The notes: a model not told the origin generated them from the letters alone. A stretch of 58,332 bases of DNA from CAWIOX01 sp963837775 (GCA_963837775.1 CAWIOX010000011.1:1-58332); one strand, 5' to 3'; positions 8,345-18,679 are shown, numbered from the stretch's first letter. Translations and numbers: made by a program.

Positions 8345-11300
8345 ATGAAAAATGAATCACTGGATGTGCGTACGAAAACCCTCAATATTGTTCAGGCAGC
8401 GTCAACCGGTGCCGGGCGCGATAGTCAGGTAACCCCCTTGATCCAGGCATGGCTGAACGCGCTGGACGCAGAGGATCTGGCGGATATGTCGCCGGAGAGC
8501 CTCGCTCCGGTGCTCATGGACGGCTTTGCGCTGGCGGCCAAACGGCCGCAGGATGGCTGTCAGATTGCCTCCCTGCGCTATGCCGATGGCCGCGGCGGCT
8601 ATGCTACCGCGCTGCTGATCCTGAATCAGGATATGCCCTACCTGGTCGATTCGATCGTGATGGCGATGCGCAAGAAGCGCGTTGCGCTGCGCGCGGTGCT
8701 GAATGCGGTGTTGTCGGTGCGGCGCGCGGCCGATGGCAGCGTAATCCATGTCGATCAGGCGATCAAAAACGGCGATCCGCTGGAATCGCACGTGCTGTGC
8801 CTGTTGTCCGACGAGTTGCCGGAGTCCGAGCTGGCCGCCTTGATCGCCAGCGTCAGCATGGTGGCGGCCGATGCCGCCATCGTCCGGCGCGATGCCGCCG
8901 CGCTGAGCGATGCGATGTCGCGCGTGGCAGCTAACGCCACCGGTGCCGATGGCCAGGAAGTGGCAGCTTTCATGGAATGGGCCAAAAACGAAGGTTTCGA
9001 GCCGTTCGGCTATGCGTATTACCGCGTTACGCCAGGCGCGCGCGAGATGACGCGCGACCTGCCGAGCCGGATCGGCGTGTTGCAGGATGTCACGCATCCG
9101 GTGTATGGCACTTGCCTGGCCAACATTCCCGGCGACGCCGAAACGCTGGCGGCGCGCACTGATGCGCTGTCGGTGGTCAAGGCCGACGTCCAGTCGACTC
9201 TGCACCGCGACCAGCAACTGGATTTCTTCGGCGTGCGCGATACCGATGCGCAGGGAACGCTGCTGGGCGAGCATTGCTTCGTCGGCTTGTTTACCCGCGC
9301 CGCGACCGCCACCACGCTGGCGCGTCTGCCGTTCGCACGGGGCCGGATTGCCAAGGTGCTGAATCTGGCAGGCGTCAGGCAGGAAGGCTTCCGGGCCGAA
9401 AAATTCCTCGAAATCCTGGATTCGCTGCCGCGCACCGAAGTGCTGGAAGCCGAACCGGAATGGCTGGCCAGCGTCTGCGGTGCAGTGGTGTCGCTGTACA
9501 AGCAGCCGCGCACCAAGGTGTTTGCGCGGCGCGACATGTATGGCCGCCATCTGAATGTGCTGGTGTATCTGCCGCGCGAGCGCTATAGCGCCAGTGTGGC
9601 GGAAGCACTGTCGCAAGCCTTGCTGGCCAGTTCCGGCGCCACCGATGTGCGTTCGCAAACCCTGGTGGCAGACGGGCCGCTGGCGCGCCTGTACCTGATC
9701 GCCAACGCGGCCAGGACGCCGCTCGATCTGGAACAGGACATCCAGCAGCCTTTGCTGGCGGTGCTGGATGGCTGGTATGCCGATTTCGATGCATTGGCCG
9801 ATGCGGTGCCGGATGCAGCTTTGCGCAAGGACTTGCATAAACTGGGCGGCAAGCTGCCGTCGAATTACATTACGGCGACCTCGCCGCAGGTCGCTTTCCG
9901 CGATTTGTGCGATCTGCTGCGCAATCCCGATGCATCGCGCGTCAAGGTGCGCATCGAGCTGCAGGCCGCAGCCGGTGCTGCAGAGTCAGCGCAACGATAC
10001 GCCTGTGCTCGGTCAATCAAGTGCCGTCGCTGTCGCTGATCTTGCCGGCGCTGCATAACGCCGGCGTGGTGATCGACCGCGAGCAAACCCATTCGATTAC
10101 TGCGCTGGACGGTACGCGGTCTTTCGTGACCTGCCTGACCATCGATGCGGAAAGCGCGTTGAAACTGGTGCAGCCGCAGATCGCCCCGGTGGCCGAGGAA
10201 TTGTTCGAATCCCTGTTCAACGATGAAGCCGAAGATGGCCGCCTGAACGGGCTGGTGATCGAGGGCGGCTTGCGCGCCAGGGAAGCGCAACTGGTGCGCG
10301 GCTACATGAGCTACTGGCGTCAGGCCGGCACCCGCTTTTCGGTGCGTTATATCGCCGACTGTCTCAGAAAGCAGCCGGCCCATGTCAAATCCCTGGTCAA
10401 CGCCTTCGTGCAGCGTTTCGATCCGGCGCTGGACGCGGCCCAGCGTGCCGACGGCAATGCCGCGCTGGTGGCATTCAAGACCCGTCTGGCCGACGTCAAC
10501 CATGCCGATACCGAAGAAATCCTGCGCAGCCTGGCCGACCTGATGCTGGCGACCCTGCGCACCACGTATTTCCAGAACCAGCAAAAAGGCGACACCATCA
10601 TCTTCAAGTTCGACAGCAGCCAGCTGGCGCTGTTGCCCGAGCCGCGTCCTTACCGCGAGATTTTCGTGTTCTCGCGCCGCTTCGAAGGCGTGCATCTGCG
10701 CGGCGGACCGGTTGCGCGCGGCGGCCTGCGCTGGTCCGACCGGATGGAAGATTACCGCACCGAAGTGATGGGCCTGGTCAAGGCGCAGATGGTCAAGAAC
10801 GCGGTCATCGTGCCGGCCGGCGCCAAAGGCGGCTTCGTCTGCAAGATGATGCCGAAAGATGCGGCGCGCGACATCATCGCGGCCGAAGGCGAGGCAGTGT
10901 ATCGCCTGTTCATCGGCGGCCTGCTCGACATCACCGATAACCGGCTGCGCGGCGACATCATCGCGCCGGCAGACACGGTCTGCTACGACGACGCCGATCC
11001 GTATCTGGTGGTGGCGGCCGACAAGGGCACCGCGACTTTCTCCGATATCGCCAACGGCATCGCGGTGCAGCGCGGCTTCTGGCTGGGCGATGCGTTCGCC
11101 TCCGGCGGCTCGAACGGCTACGATCACAAGAAACTGGGCATCACCGCCAAGGGCGCGTGGGAAGCGGTCAAGCGCCATTTCTACGAGATGGACCACGACC
11201 TGAACACCACGCCGATCACGATGGTCGGGGTCGGCGACATGTCGGGCGACGTGTTCGGCAACGGCGTGCTGCTGTCGCGTCAGCTGAAGCTGGTGGCGGC

Positions 11301-13100
11301 GTTCGATCATCGCCATATCTTCATCGACCCGACGCCGGATGTCGCGAGCTCGTTCGAAGAGCGCCAGCGCATGTTCGCACTGCCGCGCTCGAGCTGGGAA
11401 GACTACAACAAGCAACTGATCTCAACCGGTGGCGGGGTCTGGCCACGTTCCGCGCGCACTATCGAATTGTCACCCGAAGCACGCGCCGCGTTGGGCACCA
11501 GTGCGGCCAGCGTCACGCCGGAGCAATTGCTGCATACCATCCTGCTGGCGCCGGTCGACCTGTTCTACAACGGCGGCATCGGCACCTACATCAAGGCTTC
11601 CAGCGAGTCGCATGCGCAAGTCAAGGACCGCGCCAATGACAACATCCGCGTCGATGGCAACCAGTTGCGCTGCAAGGTGGTTGCCGAAGGCGGCAATCTG
11701 GGCGCGACCCAGGCCGGCCGGATCGAGTTTGCGCTGCAGGGCGGGCACATCTTTACCGACGCGATCGATAATTCGGCCGGTGTCGATTGCTCCGATCACG
11801 AAGTCAATGCCAAGATCTGGCTCGATGTCGAAGTCAATGCCGGCAGCCTGACGGAAGCCGAGCGCAACCGGGTGCTGAACGAGATGACGCTCGACATCGA
11901 GGCACTGGTGTTGCGTGACAATACGCTGCAAACCCATTTGCTGGTGCGCGAGGTGCAGGCGCAGCAGCACGCCGATGTGCAGGATGGCTATGCGGCGCTG
12001 ATCGCCAGCCTGGAAGACGAAGGTGCGTTGTCGCGCGAGCTGGAACAATTGCCGACCGCGGTCGAACTGGCGCGCCGCAAGGCCGAGGGCTATGGCCTGA
12101 CCGCGCCGGAACTGGCGGTGGTGATTGCGCATGTGAAGAACCGTTTCAAGCGCAATCTGGCAGCCTTGCCGCTGACCGATAACAGCTGGGCCGAGGCGAT
12201 CCTGAAGCCGTATTTCCCGTCGGCGCTGGTGGCCACCCGCAATGCGCTGGCACACCCGCTGGCCAATGCGATTCTGGCTACCGTGCTGGCCAATGAAGTG
12301 ATCAACCGTTGCGGTCCGCTGCTGGTAGGCGATCTGTCGCGCGCCCATCAGGTCGAGGAATCCGCGGTGGTCGCGGCCTGGGCGCAAGCCTGGTCGGCGC
12401 TGAATCTGGCACCCTTGTTCGAGGCGCTCGATGCAGATGCGCTGGCAGTGCCGCGTGCGGTATCGATCGCGGTCGATGCCGATACCCGCGTGCTGCAAAA
12501 AGCCATGATCGAAGGCGTGTTGTCGGTGCCGGCGCAGCAATTGCAGGCATCCGGTGCGTTGAATGAACTGGTGCGCCTGTTCAGCCAGCCCGAGATGCTG
12601 ACGCAACTGATGTCCGGCACCAAGGCGCGCCTGATGCGACATTGCCGGCGCCATTTGCGCAGGCATGGCGCGCAGTGAACGCGATCGAGAGCGTGGCTGC
12701 GTTCCTGTTCGCATCGCTGTCGGTGGCGCGTCCTGAAGGCATGGCTTTGGCGCAATTCCTGCAGCTCGGCATGAACTTGCGGCAGCAGGCCGGCATCGAT
12801 ACGCTGGAGCGCGGCCTCAAGCATGCGCCGCAGAACAAGTCGCAGGAACAGTTGCGCGATTATGCGCAACAGGCATTGCGGCGTGCGCAACAGCGTCTGC
12901 TGTCGCAGGTGTTGCACGCGATGCCGTCGTCCGCTGCCCAGCCTGAGCATGTGAATGGCGCAGTCGATGCGGTGATCAGCAAGCTGGCGCTGAATGGCCT
13001 CGCGGCCAGCAATCTGAGCCCGCAAGCGGATCTGGAACAGGCGATGCTCGACGTCTGGGCATTGTCGGAAGCGGCTTCTGCTGCGCCGGGTCTGGCATGA
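8345..13100 (+). CDS. gdhB: NAD-specific glutamate dehydrogenase, large (about 180 kDa) type, frame interrupted
   Basis: Oxidative deamination of glutamate to 2-oxoglutarate with NAD+. Large GDHs have an N-terminal ACT-like regulatory region, a central catalytic domain and a C-terminal region. The catalytic part is clear: GGPVARGGLRWSDRMEDYRT, then KAQMVKNAVIVPAGAKGGFV, and GVGDMSGDVFGNG further on. The frame changes three times: +1 near 9986, +1 near 10002 and -1 near 12631-12642. The last part reads LPAPFAQAWRAVNAIESVAA to the stop at 13098-13100. Correcting these gives 1,584 residues, the family length. ATG 8345 has GGGAG 5 nt upstream. astE starts one base after the stop. In Pseudomonas the AST arginine pathway yields glutamate that GDH consumes, matching this arrangement. 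Confidence 0.9.
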
Positions 13101-13101
13101 C

Positions 13102-14097
13102 ATGCGCATGTCCGAGACGGTGCGGGCGCTGGCCGAAGCCGATTTCAGCGCGATTGCGCAGCGCTTTGCCGCTGCCGGTTTCGCGGTGAATCTGCCGGCG
13201 CCCGGCATCCTGCAGATCGCCTCCGGCGCGCCGCGCGCCGACCGCATGTCGCTGCTGCTATCGGTCGGCGTGCACGGCGATGAAACCGGGCCGATCGAGA
13301 TGCTGGCGCAGCTGCTGGCCGAACTGTCGGAGTCGCCGCAGCAACTGGCGGTGGACCTGATGGTGGTGGTCGGCAATCTGGAGGCGATCGCGCAAGGGCG
13401 GCGCTTCATCGGCGCCGACATGAACCGGCTGTTTCGCACCGACCGCGGCGAGCTGGCAAGCGTGGCCGAAGCCGCGCGCGCCGATGCGATCATGCAGGCG
13501 ACCGAGGCATTCTTTGCCGCTCCTGATGCGCAAAAATGGCATCTGGATTTGCACACCGCAATCCGGCGTTCGCACTATCCGACCTTCGCGATCGTGCCGA
13601 CGCCGATTGCCGACGCCGACAAGCAGGTGTTGAGCAATTGGCTGGGCCATGCGGCGATCGAGGCGATGGTGATCAGTCCGAAGTCAGCCGGCACTTACAC
13701 CGCCTATACCGCGCGCCAGTTCGGCACGGTCAGCGCAACGCTGGAGCTGGGGCAGGTCGGCACGCTGGGCCAGAACGACCTGAGCCTGTTCATCAAGCCG
13801 AAAGCCGCGCTCGATGCGCTGCTGCGGGCCGATGTGCAGGTATTGTCGGCCCCGCTTGCAGGCAGCCTGCCGCATGTGTTCAGGGTGGCGCAGGAAATCG
13901 TCAAGCTCAGCGATGAGTTCAGCATGGGATTCGATCGCAATACGCAGAATTTCACCGCGCTGCAGCAGGGCGCGGTCATCGCCAGCGATGGCGCGACGGT
14001 GTACCGGGTGCAGCATGCGGAAGAGTTCGTGGTGTTCCCGAATCCCGATGTCAGGATCGGCTTCCGGGCTGGCCTGATGGTGGTGCGGGAGTCGTGA
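13102..14097 (+). CDS. astE: Succinylglutamate desuccinylase
   Basis: 331 residues. Last step of the arginine succinyltransferase pathway: N-succinylglutamate to succinate and glutamate. Zinc-site motifs: GVHGDETGPIEML (residues about 56-68), MNRLFR (about 107), and DLHTAIRRSHYPTFA (about 149) with the third histidine. ELGQVGTLGQND carries the expected catalytic glutamate. The gene starts one base after the gdhB stop, so the two are probably co-translated, and the product glutamate feeds GdhB. The other ast genes are not in this window. It is a different branch of the family from the AotO-like gene at 6150. Confidence 0.9.
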   Translation: MRMSETVRALAEADFSAIAQRFAAAGFAVNLPAPGILQIASGAPRADRMSLLLSVGVHGDETGPIEMLAQLLAELSESPQQLAVDLMVVVGNLEAIAQGRRFIGADMNRLFRTDRGELASVAEAARADAIMQATEAFFAAPDAQKWHLDLHTAIRRSHYPTFAIVPTPIADADKQVLSNWLGHAAIEAMVISPKSAGTYTAYTARQFGTVSATLELGQVGTLGQNDLSLFIKPKAALDALLRADVQVLSAPLAGSLPHVFRVAQEIVKLSDEFSMGFDRNTQNFTALQQGAVIASDGATVYRVQHAEEFVVFPNPDVRIGFRAGLMVVRES

Positions 14098-14225
14098 TTC
14101 CATTTCTAAATCAACCGTGCACTTTGTCGGCTTCGCTTGCCGTAACTGCGTACTGTCTGCGCTTTGCCTTCGTGTTCACGATTGATGGTAGAAACCGAAT
14201 GACAAGCCTGCCGTTCTGATTTAAT

Positions 14226-14308
14226 GGGGGGGTATCAGCAATAAACAATGGCTAGCCGCACGGATTCATTGGCGTTTAAAATATACAGTAGGGAGTATAT
14301 TTTATGCC
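14226..14308 (+). repeat. Dispersed intergenic repeat, copy C
   Basis: Foot GGGGGGTATC, centre TAGCCGCACGGATTCATTGG, and the best AT-rich hairpin of the family: TAAAATATAC and GTATATTTTA form a perfect 10-bp stem around an 8-nt loop. It lies between the convergent 3' ends of astE and yceI. The rest of the 308-bp gap holds a terminator and nothing else I recognise. Confidence 0.8.
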
Positions 14309-14350
14309 TGGGAGCCGAAAACGGGGCCGGCTTTTACGCCGTAGCATAGT

Positions 14351-14388
14351 AAAAAGCCGCTGCAGATCGTCTGCAGCGGCTTTTTTTA
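14351..14388. terminator. Bidirectional Rho-independent terminator
   Basis: AAAAAGCCGCTGCAG (14351-14365), loop ATCGT, CTGCAGCGGCTTTTTTT. The A tract before and T tract after let it serve both astE (plus) and the yceI operon (minus), which converge here. Confidence 0.9.
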
Positions 14389-14405
14389 TTGATGCCTGGC
14401 GGGTA

Positions 14406-14978
14406 TCAGTTGGCCTTGATCGCTTCCACCTGCAGCGCCAGCTTCACTTCCGGCGAGAAACCCATCGCTACGCCGTAGTCGATGCCGAAATCGGCGCGGT
14501 TGAAGCTGGCGCTGGCGTCGGCGCCGCATACTTCGCGTTTCAGCATCGGGTGCTGGATGCACTTGAACTTGTTGATCGTCAGTGCTACCGGCTTGGTCAC
14601 GCCATGCAGGGTCAGTTCGCCTTCGATCGCCACCGGCTGGTCACCTTTGAACTTGATCGATTTGCTCTTGTAGGTGGCACTAGGGAATTGGGTCACATCG
14701 AACATGTCCTTGGATTTGGCGTGTTCGTTCATTTTGGCAAAACCGAAATCGAGCGAGTTGGCATCGATCGTGATGTCCAGTGCGCCGGTCTTGGCGGCGC
14801 GGTCCAGCGTGACGGTACCGTTGGTTTTGGTGAACTTGCCGCGCCATACCGAAACGCCGCCCATGTGGTCGGCTTCAAAGCTCGGATAGGTGTGGCTGGG
14901 GTCGATATTGTAGGTGTCGGCGAAAGCGGAGGCCGAAGCGGCGGCCAGGATGAGGGCGGCGAGATGCTGTAATTTCAT
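14406..14978 (-). CDS. YceI-family periplasmic protein (first paralogue)
   Basis: 190 residues. Signal peptide MKLQHLAALILAAASASAFA, then the YceI lipocalin-like barrel that binds isoprenoid lipids. The usual start of the domain, YNIDPSHTYPSFEADHMGG, is clear, followed by FPSATYKSKSIKF and GELTLHGVTKPVALTI. A pair of cysteines (KCIQHP, REVCGAD) may form a disulfide. It is the last gene of a minus-strand set cytochrome b561 - yceI - yceI, a common association; YceI is thought to work with the cytochrome in quinone-linked membrane redox, but the role is unsettled. Confidence 0.9.
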   Translation of the reverse strand: MKLQHLAALILAAASASAFADTYNIDPSHTYPSFEADHMGGVSVWRGKFTKTNGTVTLDRAAKTGALDITIDANSLDFGFAKMNEHAKSKDMFDVTQFPSATYKSKSIKFKGDQPVAIEGELTLHGVTKPVALTINKFKCIQHPMLKREVCGADASASFNRADFGIDYGVAMGFSPEVKLALQVEAIKAN

Positions 14979-15025
14979 GCTGAGAATTCCTTCAATTTTT
15001 GGGGCGGTTTTCGAAAAGGTAGGGC

Positions 15026-15601
15026 TTATTGCGTCGTGACGACGCGGAATTTGATGACGACTTCATCGGCGACCATGCTGGTGTCGGCCCATTCGCCTTC
15101 GCCGATGTTGAAGGCGAGCCGCTTGATCGGCAGTGCGCCTTCAAAAATCTGGTTCGCGCCGTCTTTTTTGACCGTCAGCGGGAAACTGATGTTGCTGGAT
15201 TTGCCCTTGATCGTGAGCTTGCCGGTGACGTCGAGTTTGCCGCCGGCGCCCGGCTTGATCGCGCTGGACACGAAAGTGGCTTTCGGGAACTGGCCGGCGT
15301 TGAACCATTCCTTTTTCAGCACTTCCTGGTTGTACTGCGCGTCGCCCAGGTCGAAGCTGCCGATATCGATCTCGATATTCGCCTTCGAGGTTTCCGGTTT
15401 GGCCTGGTTGAAATCGACTTGCGCGTTGAATTTCTTGAATTTCGCTTCGACCGGCACGTTCATTTGCTTGAACACGGCGGTGACGCCGCTTTTTGCCGGG
15501 TCGGTCTTCAACACCGCATTGGCCAGGTTCGGCAGCGCCAGCGAGAGGGTCAGTGCGGCAGCGCCAAAAATGGCGTGACGGCGTAGGGTATGAACTTGCA
15601 T
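15026..15601 (-). CDS. YceI-family periplasmic protein (second paralogue)
   Basis: 191 residues with a signal peptide ending near LPNLANA. The domain core is recognisable: SGVTAVFKQMNVPVEAKFKK, FPKATFVSSAI, GKLTIKGKSSNISFPLTV. It is diverged from the downstream paralogue and lacks its cysteines, so it is not a recent duplication. It sits between cytochrome b561 and the other yceI with gaps of 25 and 47 bp, in one probable operon. Confidence 0.9.
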   Translation of the reverse strand: MQVHTLRRHAIFGAAALTLSLALPNLANAVLKTDPAKSGVTAVFKQMNVPVEAKFKKFNAQVDFNQAKPETSKANIEIDIGSFDLGDAQYNQEVLKKEWFNAGQFPKATFVSSAIKPGAGGKLDVTGKLTIKGKSSNISFPLTVKKDGANQIFEGALPIKRLAFNIGEGEWADTSMVADEVVIKFRVVTTQ

Positions 15602-15626
15602 GAGTATCCTGATTGGAATGAACGGG

Positions 15627-16151
15627 TTAAGGCAGGATGCGTTTGAATACGCCGTCCCGGTCGATGAAGTGGTGTTTCAGCGCGGCCAGCACATGCATGC
15701 CGACGCCGCCCAGCAGCAGCATGTTGAGCGCATAGTGCACGCCCTTGAGCAGCGGCTTGAGTTGCGGATCGGGTGCGATCAGCACCGGCAGCGGCAGCAG
15801 GCCGAGATACACCACCGGCACCCCGGCCGCCAGGCTGTAGAAGTAGCCGGACAGCGGTATCGCGAACAGCGACAGGTACAGCACGCCATGCAGCGCAGCC
15901 GCAGCCTGGTGCTGCCAGGCAGGCATGCCGGCCGGATAGGCGGGAGCCGGATGGCTCAGGCGCCACAGCAGGCGCAGGCAGGCGAATCCCAGGACGGTGA
16001 CGCCCAGCCATTTATGCCATGAGAAATATTTCAGCTTGGTCGGCGTCAGGCCCGGGATGTCGACCATGGTCAGGCCCAGTGCAAAGGCCGCCACGATCAG
16101 CAGCGCCATCAGCCAGTGCAGCAGTATTGCGGTGTTGGTATAGCGTTGCAT
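15627..16151 (-). CDS. Cytochrome b561 family protein
   Basis: 174 residues, a four-helix integral membrane di-heme b protein. Heme-ligand histidines are expected in ILLHWLMALL (helix 1), FSWHKWLGV (helix 2), AALHGVLYL (helix 3) and GVGMHVLAALKHHF (helix 4). It passes electrons between the quinone pool and periplasmic acceptors. It heads the operon with the two YceI genes. An AT-rich palindrome (TTAGTACTAA) 28 bp upstream may be its control site. Confidence 0.88.
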   Translation of the reverse strand: MQRYTNTAILLHWLMALLIVAAFALGLTMVDIPGLTPTKLKYFSWHKWLGVTVLGFACLRLLWRLSHPAPAYPAGMPAWQHQAAAALHGVLYLSLFAIPLSGYFYSLAAGVPVVYLGLLPLPVLIAPDPQLKPLLKGVHYALNMLLLGGVGMHVLAALKHHFIDRDGVFKRILP

Positions 16152-16168
16152 AAATATGATTTTGTAAA

Positions 16169-16188
16169 TTAGTATTGATTAGTACTAA
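16169..16188. promoter_or_regulatory. AT-rich palindrome upstream of the cytochrome b561 operon
   Basis: TTAGTACTAA (16179-16188) is a perfect palindrome and TTAGTATT (16169-16176) repeats its half-site 10 bp away. It lies 18-37 bp upstream of the minus-strand start at 16151, where a repressor or activator could act. The bound factor is unknown. Confidence 0.35.
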
Positions 16189-16261
16189 TATAGCAAAAAA
16201 AGTTCCGTGCAATGATCGCTTTCCCGGAAATGAGAATGTCGTAATTCGAAACAGTGGATCA

Positions 16262-16294
16262 GCCCTCCCGATCAGTTCGCCGGATCGGGAGGGC
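16262..16294. terminator. GC-rich hairpin between purB and cytochrome b561
   Basis: GCCCTCCCGATC (16262-16273) and GATCGGGAGGGC (16283-16294) form a perfect 12-bp stem. Neither side has a clear T tract, so it may be a Rho-dependent stop or an mRNA stabiliser after purB. Confidence 0.5.
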
Positions 16295-16314
16295 AGGTTG
16301 CAGCTTACAGCTGA

Positions 16315-16471
16315 GGAACGTGCGCGTAATAAGTTGCGGATTTGTTCCACGTCTGACGGGCGCGCTGCGGCGTTGCTCGTCGTCGCCATAGCTCGCTATG
16401 ACTCCTCCTCCCGCCTTGCATCGCATCCCTTCAGACGCGTCCAAATCCACTACTTATTCCTTACACGTTCC
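16315..16471. repeat. 157-bp imperfect palindrome abutting the purB stop codon
   Basis: The ends are exact inverted copies (GGAACGTG 16315-16322, CACGTTCC 16464-16471). Inner arms also match: AATAAGT with ACTTATT, GGATTTG with CAAATCC, and ACGTCTGA with TCAGACGCGT. The tip is ATAGCTCGCTAT. It ends exactly at the base before the purB stop (TTA 16472-16474). It looks like a mobile miniature or a structured 3' element. Only one copy is in this window, and it is unrelated to the eight-copy repeat. Confidence 0.65.
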
Positions 16472-17899
16472 TTAGATCTTGCGTGCCAGCTCGGCGGCGA
16501 TGCCGATGTAGTTGGCCGGCGTCATCGCCAGCAGCAGGTCTTTCGCGTCTTGCGGAATCGCCAGGCCGGTGATGAAGTCGCGCAGGCCTTCCTTCGAAAT
16601 GCCCTTGCCGCGCGTCAGTTCCTTGAGTTGCTCATACGGGTTTTCGACGCCGTAGCGGCGCATCACGGTCTGCACCGGCTCGGCCAGCACTTCCCAGGTG
16701 GCGTCGAGGTCTTGCGCCAGACGGGCCGGATTGACTTCCAGCTTGTTCAGGCCGCGCAGGCAGCTGTCATACGCCAGCAGCGTGTAGCCGAACGCGACGC
16801 CGATGTTGCGCAGCACGGTCGAATCGGTCAGGTCGCGCTGCCAGCGCGAGACCGGCAGTTTTTCCGACAGATGCTTGAGCAGCGCATTGGCCAGGCCCAG
16901 ATTGCCTTCGGAGTTCTCGAAGTCGATCGGGTTGACCTTGTGCGGCATGGTGGAGGAGCCGATTTCGCCGGCCTTGGTGCGCTGCTTGAAATAGCCTTGC
17001 GCGATGTAACCCCAGATATCGCGGTTCAGGTCGAGCAGGATGGTGTTGGCGCGGGCGAACGCGTCGAACAGTTCGGCCATGTAATCGTGCGGCTCGATCT
17101 GGATCGTGTACGGATTGAAGGTCAGGCCGAGGCGCTGTTCGATCACATCCTTGGAGAATGTTTCCCAGTCGGTAGCGGGATAGGCCGACAAATGGGCGTT
17201 GTAATTGCCGACCGCGCCGTTCATCTTGCCCAGGATCGCCACCGAAGCGATGCGTTCTTGTGCGCGTTGCAGGCGCGCGACGACGTTGGCGACTTCCTTG
17301 CCGAGCGTGGTCGGGCTGGCCGGCTGGCCGTGGGTGCGCGACAGCATCGGCACTTCCGCGTGAGTGTGCGCCAACTCCGTGAGCTTGGCGATCAGGCCTT
17401 GCAGCGCCGGCAGCATCACGCTGTCGCGGGCGGCCTTGAGCATCATGCCGTGCGAAGTGTTGTTGATGTCTTCCGAGGTGCAGGCGAAATGGATGAATTC
17501 CGCAGCGGCTTTCAGTTCGGCCGTGATCGAGGCATCGATCGTGATCTGGCGCGCCGGCAGGTGCTCGAATCCGCCCTGCAGCGGCAGGCCGACCGACTCC
17601 TTGAGCCAGTATTCGACGGCTTTCACGTCATGGTTGGTGACCGCTTCGATGGCCTTGATCCGCGCCGCATCGGCTTCGGTGAAATCGGCTGCCAGCTTGT
17701 CGAGCAAGGCATTGGCGGCGGCGGAAAATGGCTTGATTTCGGCGAAACCGGCCACCGACAAGGCTTGCAGCCAGGAAATTTCCACTTTCACGCGGTGGTG
17801 CATGAAGCCGGATTCGGACAGGATAGGGCGCAGTTGGTCGACCTTGGCGGCATAGCGGCCATCGAGCGGGGACAGGGCAGAAAGAGGCGAGAGTGGCAT
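16472..17899 (-). CDS. purB: Adenylosuccinate lyase
   Basis: 475 residues from ATG 17899 (MPLSPLSALSPLDGRYAAKV). Cleaves SAICAR and adenylosuccinate in purine synthesis. Fumarase/aspartase-superfamily signatures are present: TSEDINNTSHG, the HTHAEVPMLSRTHGQPASP region with the catalytic histidine, and GSSTMPHKVNPIDFENSEGN, the flexible signature loop. Other in-frame starts upstream (to 17980) give a non-family extension and are rejected; the site upstream of 17899 is weak. It is monocistronic and its 3' end meets the palindrome at 16315-16471. Confidence 0.93.
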   Translation of the reverse strand: MPLSPLSALSPLDGRYAAKVDQLRPILSESGFMHHRVKVEISWLQALSVAGFAEIKPFSAAANALLDKLAADFTEADAARIKAIEAVTNHDVKAVEYWLKESVGLPLQGGFEHLPARQITIDASITAELKAAAEFIHFACTSEDINNTSHGMMLKAARDSVMLPALQGLIAKLTELAHTHAEVPMLSRTHGQPASPTTLGKEVANVVARLQRAQERIASVAILGKMNGAVGNYNAHLSAYPATDWETFSKDVIEQRLGLTFNPYTIQIEPHDYMAELFDAFARANTILLDLNRDIWGYIAQGYFKQRTKAGEIGSSTMPHKVNPIDFENSEGNLGLANALLKHLSEKLPVSRWQRDLTDSTVLRNIGVAFGYTLLAYDSCLRGLNKLEVNPARLAQDLDATWEVLAEPVQTVMRRYGVENPYEQLKELTRGKGISKEGLRDFITGLAIPQDAKDLLLAMTPANYIGIAAELARKI

Positions 17900-18070
17900 G
17901 ATGAGTGGGATGGTGGCGTGAATAAAGGGATGCGCGGGCATCGTTGATGCCGATTGCGCTTGCAGGCGTGATTTTACCATTTGCGCGTTGCCGCAAATAC
18001 TGTGGTGATCAGGATGGCTGTGTGAAAGGCCAATGATATACTCGACTCATCCTCTTATTTTTAAGCATTT

Positions 18071-18679
18071 ATGAAACTCATCGGTTCACTGGCCAGCCCT
18101 TACGTTCGCAAAGTTCGGGTTGTAATGGCAGAAAAGAAACTCGACTATGCATTCGTTCTGGATAACGTCTGGGTGCCGGAAACGATCATCCAGCAATCCA
18201 ATCCGCTGGGCAAAGTGCCTTGCCTGCTGATGGAAGACGGCGATGCGCTGTTCGATTCACGTGTGATCGTTGAATATCTGGATACCCTGACCCCGGTCTG
18301 CAAGCTGATACCCGGCAGCGGCCGCGAGCGCGCAGAAGTGAAATGCTGGGAAGCGCTGGCCGACGGTGTGCTCGATGCCGCAGTCCTGGTGCGCCTGGAA
18401 AAAACCCTGCGCCCGCCGGAGCAGCAAAGCCCGGCCTGGATCGAGCGTCAGATGGGCAAGGTGCATGCGGGCCTGAAAGCGATTTCCTCCGACCTGGCAG
18501 ATAAGCCATTCTGTACCGGTACCCATTACACGCTGGCCGATGTGGCAGTCTGCTGCGCGCTCGGCTGGCTGGCGTTCCGTTTCCCGGAAATCGACTGGCG
18601 CGGCGACTATCCGAACCTGGCCAAACTGCATGACAAGTTGTCCGAGCGTCCTTCATTCAAGGACACGGTACCGCAGTAA
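18071..18679 (+). CDS. Glutathione S-transferase family protein
   Basis: 202 residues. N-terminal thioredoxin-like domain (MKLIGSLASPYVRKVRVVMA, with SPYVRKVR as the glutathione site, and GKVPCLLMEDG, DSRVIVEYLD) followed by an alpha-helical C-terminal domain with TLADVAVCCALGWL. It resembles E. coli YibF-type proteins more than SspA. Substrate unknown. It is divergent from purB and followed by a strong hairpin. Confidence 0.88.
   Translation: MKLIGSLASPYVRKVRVVMAEKKLDYAFVLDNVWVPETIIQQSNPLGKVPCLLMEDGDALFDSRVIVEYLDTLTPVCKLIPGSGRERAEVKCWEALADGVLDAAVLVRLEKTLRPPEQQSPAWIERQMGKVHAGLKAISSDLADKPFCTGTHYTLADVAVCCALGWLAFRFPEIDWRGDYPNLAKLHDKLSERPSFKDTVPQ

Noticed and set aside
9865..11415. 516-residue open frame opposite gdhB
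   Set aside because: Shadow of the conserved catalytic region of glutamate dehydrogenase; no ribosome site or family similarity.
15026..15601. Open frames on the plus strand inside the second yceI gene
   Set aside because: The minus frame has signal peptide and YceI motifs; plus-strand frames are shadows.
16175..17947. 590-residue open frame opposite purB
   Set aside because: Covers purB and the palindrome; His/Gln/Arg-rich nonsense protein.
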